From positions 1 to 64,000 of the forward strand of contig JNEU01001087.1 of the NCBI GenBank assembly GCA_000697475.1: 64,000 bases of DNA, read 5' to 3'. This DNA is from Lichtheimia corymbifera B2541 (lineage: Eukaryota; Mucoromycota; Mucoromycetes; Mucorales; Lichtheimiaceae). The notes beneath the pieces were generated by a model. The model saw only the letters and a program-made list of their open reading frames with translations, did not search any database and was not told the DNA's origin. Shown here piece after piece: positions 57,010-64,000 of this stretch (its first letter is position 1; each line of letters opens with the position of its first letter). Both the position numbers and the translations under genes were made by a program.

Positions 57010-58531
57010 GAGGTGAATAAAGAGTATGGGACAAGAGAAAAGAGAGTAATTTTGACAATCCAAGTTTCAGTAGCACATTGCATGACGCACCATCAAAGCT
57101 GTCAGCCACTCCGGTGTCGTCACCTACCATCGTTCATAATACAGCTTAAGCATTATTGGGGGCCAAAAGATTGTCATGCACACATAATCCCTTTATTGAT
57201 TGTATATTAAACCTTGACGAATAATAAAGGCAATGATATTGTCTTGAGCTCGATAATGGAAACAGGGTGAGCAGTGGAATGTGTTGCTTGCTTTCGAACA
57301 GGAGCAGCAATGAAGCAAAGAAAGATGATGATGACTACTAATCGCAGCAATAGCGTAAGAGCAGAATGCTACAGAACACGAAGAAATGGAATGAGACAGG
57401 GAAATGACACCGGCTGCATGAATACGAATGTTGTCAGCAGGATTCTCCCTCCGCAAACCAATGAACTGCAATCGATGGAGATCGACCGCTTCTTATTGGA
57501 CCAAAAATTCCTGAGGATCTCTGTTACGTTACTGGTATCTACTACATGGATCGGCGGGATATAACCTTCGTGTCACCAAATTTTGCACCCAGGAATTTCA
57601 CGCAATCCCACCACTAAGCGGAGTATACTACGTGAGTGAAAAAGACGTTTTGACACCTTTTTGGATAAGTTGTTGCAATATCTATGTTATATATGAAAGA
57701 AACTGTAGGCCATAGACTTGCTCTAACCAACCTTGGACTTGGGATAGCTGTCAGTCAGCACTCCCAACGTCCCAAGCGAGCTCGAATTTAATGCATATTA
57801 CAATAGTAGAGAGCATTTGGGCCTGAATCGCTTCGTGATATCACCCATTTTAAGTTTTGAGAAAGGTTGGCAAGCGGGTTGGCACACATGTATGGGCCTT
57901 CTCAATCTGAAACCATTGTTACCATTCGTGGAGATACTCATGAACTTAAAGGGTTTTGATAAAAGGCTTATGAGCAATGGTAGGTATAACTGGGTGCAAA
58001 AGGATAGCCAACACTGCAAAAGAATAAGTCCGCTAAATGTGCGCCTGAACCAACAAGCTGCCTGCCGACATTGTGTTCAAACACATTTTAGTAACGCCCA
58101 TGCTTTTGATACCTCCATGCATAAAATATATAGAAGTTGAAGTATCCTTCCCATTAATTCGCTCGTTCTTACGATGACTCTTGGTATTGGAAATATGCTT
58201 GCAGAAAAACTCTAGAACTAGTAATTGCCAAAGCTAGCAATTGCCGGATCACCAAAGATAGCTTCTTGCAGCTAACACAGGTGTTATAGGATCAACTTCT
58301 CTCAGAATATCGAATGTATACATGCAAAGGTGCTTTATATGAAAATCTCAGGGTTCAACCATCACTGCTCGCATAACATAAATAATGTGAAGTTACCACT
58401 AGTTCTAGTGGCGAAACTTTAAAGATAGCCGTTAAAAGTCATCGATCCAACGCTGACTGAGATGGCTCCTATCACCACTGCAATTCCAATCCAGGTGTCC
58501 ATCCATACTCCGTATCCCAGACCACAACTAA
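57010..58531. other. 1.5-kb intergenic region between divergent genes
   Basis: This lies between the UBA-Fanzor gene (-) and CCDC174 (+). ORFs at 57274-57564 and 57817-58140 have no motif or splice context. Both promoters should lie here. No terminal repeats matching the other side of the Fanzor gene were found. Confidence 0.45.
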
Positions 58532-59654
58532 ATGCCACCCAAAGGCAAAGCAATTGACATTAGCTCATCCTCGGTAAGTGTTATCCCATTGTCCACCATT
58601 GGAATACTGACTTTGAGAGAAATCTCTTTCAAGGTAGTCGATCTGAAGGCGCAATTGGCGCAACACACCGAAGAATTTCAACGTATACGAGCAGGAGCGA
58701 AATATGGACGAGCTTCCACCCGACCTACAGATAAGGTATTGAGAGGGTTTATCATTGTGTATAGAGGTTATTAATATTACTATTAGAAACCCACTGTATG
58801 GGCACGACAAAACAAAGGCGTATCATCAAGGTCTAAACGAGACGAGGTGCAGCATATGGACGAGGTCGAGAGTCATTCGCTTGAACGAAGCCGGGAAACG
58901 TTGGAACGCAAAGCCAAGTTATATGAAGAGATGCGAAAACGGATACATTCAGATGATGAGGATGATGATGAAGAAGGATACTTGATTGACTTTGATCGTA
59001 AATATTGGGAAGAGGTAAGAAAAAAACAATGAACAGATAACTTGTTATCCACGGGGCTAAATGGTTCATTAGAGGGAACATCAAGATACAAAGAAAAGGA
59101 AAACAAGAGAGGAAAAAGATATACCAGCACCAGAAGTTAACGATGATGATGATCCATGGGTTGAATATGAGGATGAATTTGGACGCACCAGAACAATACG
59201 GAAAAGTCAATTACCACAGCAACGAGAACGATCTCCATCGCCAAGTCCTTCACGTAGTCCTTCACCGCCACCACCGATGAATGATGATAAGTTTGAACCT
59301 GCAGATCGAGCTAGTATACGACATTATGATTCTACGAGAGAGGTGCGCACTCGAGGCGTCGGTTTTTATCAGTTTGCACTCGACGAAGAGGAACGTGATG
59401 AACAAATGCAAAGATTGAATGAAATTAGACAAGAAACAGAGATGGCTCGAAAGAATGCAAAAAGTGTGGCCGAGCGAAGGAAGGCCATGTTACAAAAGAA
59501 CGCTCAGCGAATTCATGCAAGACGTGCACAACTACAAGCTAAGCGGAGGAATGATCCACAGCAACAACAATCACAATCGCAATCACAGTTTACTGTCAAT
59601 GAAGAAAGTGTATCCAAGTTTCTGAAAGCTGTCAGGAGTAATTTAGAATCTTGA
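58532..59654 (+). CDS. CCDC174-like nuclear coiled-coil protein
   Basis: CCDC174 associates with the splicing/exon junction machinery in animals. The family N-terminus is present: VVDLKAQLAQHTEEFQRIRA, then WARQNKGVSSRSKRD and ERSRETLERKAKLYEEM. DDPWVEYEDEFGRTRTIRKS is the most conserved block. It is followed by a Ser-Pro/Arg-rich stretch, GVGFYQFALDEEERDEQMQ, and an Arg/Lys/Gln-rich coiled coil. The first exon (58532-58573) codes MPPKGKAIDISSSS; introns follow at the GTAAGTGTT and GTAAGAAAA donors. About 330 residues. Its stop is 74 bp before the next start. Confidence 0.85.
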
Positions 59655-59728
59655 TGAAAGTAGCATAAGAAATAAAACTTGTCGGGATGCACACACGCTC
59701 TTTGATTGTATATTTAACCCTTTCCACA

Positions 59729-61557
59729 ATGACACACACACGACCACGCACCACAGCTGAACTCAATAAACTCGGCATTCCAGAATTCAACCCTCACATC
59801 AACATTAAGCACTATTTCCGGTCGGCAGAATTGCTACTTCGACAAGCAAGAGTGTATCGAACCGAAGGCGATCTTGAAAACGCTTACGTGTTGTACCTTA
59901 AATATACAAAGTACTACTTTTTATTACGTCGTTTATATACCACGACAACTCAATGAAGCTTATAGTCTGGGCATCAATGAACTACCAAAGCATCCTGCAT
60001 ACAAGCACCCTGACAGCAAGAAACCGATCAAGATTATAAAGTTGGTAAGGTCTTGGCAACCGCGTTGACTGGGATCACGTGTTAAATGGATGGGTAGAAT
60101 TGTCTCGAAGCGCTGGATGCCTTGGAGACTATGAAACCGCGATTGGATGCTGCTTATCACGAGCACAACGAACGATTGCAAAGGATGCAAGAGGAAGAAG
60201 AAGAAAGGAAGCGCAGAGTATATCCATCCAGCAAGATACAAGTCGAAGAAGAAAGCAACCACGGGACATATTCATCCAACAAGATACAAGAAGAAGAGGA
60301 GGAGGAAGGCGACAATGACAAGACCTTGTTGGAGGAAGAAGATTGGTCAGTACAAAAAGCCTTGAGTGGTGTTGCAGGTATTGGTCGTTACAACGAGCAA
60401 CACCAACAATCATCAGGGTAAGTTGGGTGGTTTGTGTGCTTGATATGCACTAATGGAGGATTATACCTTTAGGCCTGCCGAATTACCACCACTGCCAGCA
60501 CGATACCCATCGCATGATGTATTTCGCAATCAGAGTGATAGCCGCATTTCCTATGAATCACCATCCATATCATCACCATCACCAGCAGCCCCCCCACCAC
60601 CACTCCCTCCGAAGCCAGCAATGCCCCCACCGTTGCCAGACAGGACGAATTCAGTATCTCCACGTGCACCAGTATTGCCTCCAAAGATCAAGCTAGAAGA
60701 ACAAAAGGCTGTTGAATTAGGTAGGGATATTGCAAGCGGTTCTCGTCACTTTTTATCTAATGCGCTTGTTTTAGCAACAACTGAAAGTGGTGAACCTCTT
60801 CGTACATTGTATGTACCTACAGGAATACAAGAACAGTTTTTGAGGATTGCTCGGATCAACACGGACAAAAACATTGAGACTTGTGGTATTCTTTGTGGCT
60901 CTTTGGTAAATGAAGGATATAGATTTTGGAAGGATATCAAGTGCATTAACCTTTGGATCGTTAGAAAAATAACACTCTTACGATTACCACTCTTATTATT
61001 CCAAAACAATCAGGCACCCCGGATACATGTACCACCGAAAATGAGGAAGAGGTGTTTGAGTACCAAGATACCCATGACTTGTTGACATTGGGTTGGATAC
61101 ATGTAAGATTGAGTTAAAGGAGAGCGAACATCATATACTAAAACGTTGCATAACAGACGCATCCTTCACAATCCTGTTTCCTGAGTTCATTGGATCTTCA
61201 TACCCATTGTGCTTATCAGATCATGCTTCCTGAAGCCATTGCCATTGTGTGTGCCCCAAAACACGAGCCAAGGTACAATGAGATTGGAAATAGCTTTGCC
61301 TGGACCATTTTTTAACATGGCTCTTTAGTGTTGGTGTATTCCGGTTGACAGATCCACCAGGCTTATCACTCATTAGCAATTGCAGGGAGCGGGGTACTTT
61401 TCATCCACATCCTGATAAACCTATATACACTGTAAGTGATGATGATGACGATTAGCGCATGTCTAATTTTGAGTTTGTTGTAAAGGATACACATAATGAT
61501 ACTGGACATGTGCGCATGACCCGTGATTCCTTCAAGGTGGTGGATTTAAGATGTTAA
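59729..61557 (+). CDS. AMSH-type K63-specific deubiquitinase (JAMM)
   Basis: This zinc metalloprotease cleaves K63 ubiquitin chains at endosomes (human STAMBP, S. pombe Sst2). The N-terminal USP8-dimerisation/MIT-like helical domain is [20 protein letters not shown]. It is followed by a Glu/Arg coiled coil and a Pro-rich stretch ([18 protein letters not shown]) that could bind SH3 domains of ESCRT-0. The JAMM domain follows: [12 protein letters not shown] (Glu), then [19 protein letters not shown], giving HxHx7SxxD intact with an intron between the two His. The C-terminus has the AMSH-specific insert and SFKVVDLRC end. ATG 59729 is chosen because an upstream in-frame ATG (59687) adds a hydrophobic stretch not typical of the family. 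Confidence 0.88.
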
Positions 61558-61679
61558 GAATTGGTATTAGCATGATGCATGAACCATCGATGATCTGTAC
61601 TACACATTAATAGATAAAGATTGTTAATTCGCAAGCTTGGAAAATAAAAGGTTCTAATAGCAAATGGTTCACATGACTT

Positions 61680-62631
61680 TTATCTATTGTCGGTATTTCA
61701 ATAAATGTACAAAAGTAGTATACAAAGAAAAGGGGAGGTCCAAGTGATGGTAATGGGAATAGCAAGTAAAGAAAGCCGGATATAGAAGGGCCAGCAAGAG
61801 GATGGGAAGGAGTACAGTCAAAGGATTGGATTGGTAATAGTGAAATGTTGTTAGTATTCATAATAAACGTGATCCTTCATGATCGACTTACCTATGTAAG
61901 GATGGCTGAGGCTTCCTTTGAAGGTACAACGCCATATGCAGCAAGTGAAGTGCAAACCCAGGATAATCAGCATGATATGTTGAATGTTTACATGAGATAA
62001 GATTCCCATAACAGTTGACTGGCGAATGCACGTCGGATATCCATAAAAAAAACGCAAAGAGAAGAAACAAGGCGAGAGAAGTGGCACAAGACAAGAGAAA
62101 TGGCACAAGGCCAGACAACAAGGCGGGGGGACCACTAACTAGAATGGACACGTTGCAATGAGTACATGAAGAAGCACAACATGGATGAATACACGATACG
62201 AACCCCTCGAAGACGATGCGTGTGTGAGTGAGAGAGTGAGAGATAAAAGTGGTCTAACATGTCAAAGATGGGTCGTACCCCATATTTATATCGTGTCTCA
62301 ACCAGCGCGGTCCTACGTTGGCGCCAGAAAAATTATGCCGCCATTCATGCATCATTCCTCACACCATCATAGAGTACAGAAAAATAAAACAATGAGTCAT
62401 CTATATTGCACCTATCGGATCCCTCGCACAAGCTCACGATAAGGGAAGAAATGACATTTGTTGGGGATCAATGCATGCATGAATGCAAGAGTATCACGAG
62501 TGACAAGCGGAAGACAACATGAGTCGAAAAGTATGCCTCGACCTACATGGTCGCGTGTAATAAAAAAAAAGTGTAATTGTTGATACCATTGCATTGGTTT
62601 AGGAGGAGGAGATAAAAGATGGGTAGTGCAT
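61680..62631 (-). repeat. dispersed repeat, inner block, right copy (empty MITE site)
   Basis: This is the reverse complement of 4290-5753. It lacks the 401-bp MITE: the target is uninterrupted at 61818-61826. The minisatellite has fewer units. It starts about 120 bp after the AMSH stop codon. Confidence 0.85.
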
Positions 62632-62639
62632 GGGTCCAC

Positions 62640-63265
62640 CAAGGGCTGATATAGGATCTCCCGTAGGGTATGCCAGTGCATCTTGACATCTGTTCTTAAG
62701 GATTCCCAGAAGCGATGCATACCGCTCTTGGTGCATTTGTGTTGTTACGGTTCTTTTGACCTGTTATTGTTGCTCCTGAAACGGAAGGCTTGGTCAAGAA
62801 CAGTACATCTATATCAAGAGAGATTTGTCGTGGCTATTTGATCGCTACCAAGGTCATCCAAAATCTTGCCAACAACGTGCTTTTTGGTATCAAAGAAGCG
62901 TATATGATCGTCCTCGATGACTTTTTGACAAGCAACATCTACAAAGTGGCAAGCTTTTTACGCGAGATATCCAAGGTCCCACAGGATACCCAAGAGGATG
63001 ATACAACCTGTAATGAAACACGACATGATATGAATAGCAAAGAGTTGCCTTATTGCACCGGGTCTTGGTCGATAATATGGAACGTATCATATCACATGTG
63101 ATCTTGCGACACGGTGTTCGAAACAATTCAATGAACAGGAATCGCTTGCATCTTGGAAGCGCTCATTTGGCACATTTGCAAACTTGTTGGCTCAACTTGG
63201 TCGACCCCTTGAGATCACAAAGAGAGGTACATGGGATCCACAGTTACAAGTTTGCCACCTTCAAT
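62640..63265 (+). pseudogene. truncated, frameshifted RasGAP remnant
   Basis: The frame reads MHTALGAFVLLRFF, a stop (TGA where the family has Cys), then PVIVAPETEGLV, YLIATKVIQNLANNVLFG and MIVLDDFLTSNIYKVASFL. This is the conserved end of a Ras GTPase-activating domain, neurofibromin/Ira-like. Further on, LVDNMERIISHVIL and, in another frame, SLASWKRSFGTFANLLAQLG continue it, so a frameshift is present. The catalytic Arg-finger half is missing: the fragment begins right at the edge of the dispersed repeat. It is a dead partial copy. Confidence 0.75.
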
Positions 63266-63840
63266 CGTTTGTATATCTAGTTTATGCGACGTAACAGCCA
63301 TCGAAGTGTGGAGAATATTATATGCAAGAACATCTCTTATGAGAGTGGCACATCAAAAGCGGGTCGCAATGTCTTTTATCTTGTTCCTCGCAACATTGTG
63401 GGAGACAGCATTGATTTCGAGCTATTGATTTATTTCATTTAGCAGCTAATGATATACTTTTGTAACAACGTTTTTGCTAAGATTGTCATTTATATGCTTA
63501 ATGTGTGTTGTGAGGGTTGCCGCCAAATTCTGTCAAGTGTTTGTTGAGGGGTGTATTTCCAATGATGGTGATTGCTTCCTTGGAAAGGAAAAGACCGGTA
63601 ATTGCAGTTATGATATCCTGTTGTTTTCCGGGCTTCATTGCGTTGTTTATCTCCTGTACAACACTCAATAGCAATTTTACTTCCTTCCCATGTGAAAAAA
63701 ACTTGCAACGCCAGTTGTCGAAACAATTTTGAGGAGAGTGATGATGAGCATGGTAGGAGACTTACACCAAAATCCATTGCTGTCCAAATTGTTGCTGGCC
63801 GGCATTGAATGTCGTTCGTAAAAACCGACGACGCTCGACA
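63266..63840. other. spacer in the right repeat flank
   Basis: No supported gene. A minus-strand ORF at 63777-63490 may be a decayed exon following the open frame of the outer repeat block, because a GTGTAAGT donor-like site sits at their junction (about 63765-63770). Confidence 0.3.
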
Positions 63841-64000
63841 AGGCGTGCACTTATGTCACCTATAAAGGAGCCCCAAATCTCCCACCAGACTGAGGTTGCC
63901 TTTTGCCTATAAATGATAGGTATACCTACCACAAAGGATCCATCAAGGAACACAGTCAAGTGCCATTAGGCACCAATGATCAATGAAGTGAGCTACATAG
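63841..64000 (-). repeat. dispersed repeat, outer block, right copy
   Basis: This is the reverse complement of 572-732; the match runs to the last base of the window and probably beyond it. On the minus strand it is fully open (TVFLDGSFVVGIPIIYRQK, continuing to about 63762), while the left copy has two stops. It may be the better preserved copy of a small or partial gene of unknown family. Confidence 0.78.

Noticed and set aside
58212..58409. Short inverted pair CTAGAACTAGT / ACTAGTTCTAG
   Set aside because: Only 11-13 bp match, with no extended arms or target duplication; likely chance in AT-rich DNA.

Overview
The window looks like a nuclear segment of an early-diverging filamentous fungus, most likely Mucoromycota (Mucorales-like). 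The reasons are AT-rich DNA, compact genes with many short GT-AG introns (mostly about 45-70 nt), fungal versions of nearly every gene, a CaMKK-type kinase with its Arg/Pro-rich insert, a Ku80 that keeps the PIKK-binding C-terminus, complex I subunit NDUFB7, and a TnpB/Fanzor-type gene with zinc knuckles. This placement is inference; no rRNA or other marker gene was recognised. Introns and exon joins were read by eye from splice consensus, reading frame and family similarity.

Layout. 1-5753 is a gene-poor, repeat-rich flank. It contains one copy of a dispersed repeat (4290-5753) carrying a 401-bp MITE. 5891-14155 (+) holds NOL6/UTP22, an FHIP/RAI16-like protein and a small SxIP-rich protein. 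14273-18807 (-) holds a UBZ-finger/SIM acidic protein and Ku80. 19523-27240 holds a PPZ-like phosphatase (+), LSM6 (-), a secreted expansin-like protein (-), a CaMKK-like kinase (-) and a DHHC palmitoyltransferase (+). 27241-31134 is a second repeat island, with a LINE zinc-finger remnant, a 311-bp-spaced duplication and a palindrome-rich foldback-like element. 31135-45321 holds Vps68/TMEM50 (+), SPX-RING (-), an M13 metallopeptidase with mutated zinc ligands (-), a probable lineage-specific gene (-), an oxodicarboxylate carrier (+), a DH-PH-CNH RhoGEF (-), a TOM6-like peptide (+) and PSMG1 (-). 45639-57009 is all minus strand: an unknown type II membrane protein, KAE1/OSGEP, NDUFB7, an HDHD3-like HAD hydrolase, CSN7 and a large UBA-zinc knuckle-Fanzor-like gene. 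58532-61557 (+) holds CCDC174 and an AMSH-type deubiquitinase. 61680-64000 is repeat flank again: the inverted partner of the left repeat (with an empty MITE site), a RasGAP pseudogene and the inverted partner of the 572-732 block.

Most genes are unrelated housekeeping genes, packed with as little as 30-60 bp between neighbours. Two local themes may or may not be functional. The first is a Ku80 / UBZ-SIM pair, suggesting DNA-break signalling. The second is an FHIP (dynein-adaptor complex) gene next to a small protein with three SxIP (EB1-binding) motifs.

The most unusual locus is the minus-strand gene at 52497-57009. Its C-terminal half is an OrfB/Fanzor-type RuvC nuclease with all three acidic catalytic positions and the zinc ribbon intact. 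Its N-terminal half has UBA-like domains, CCHC-like zinc knuckles and tandemly duplicated micro-exons.
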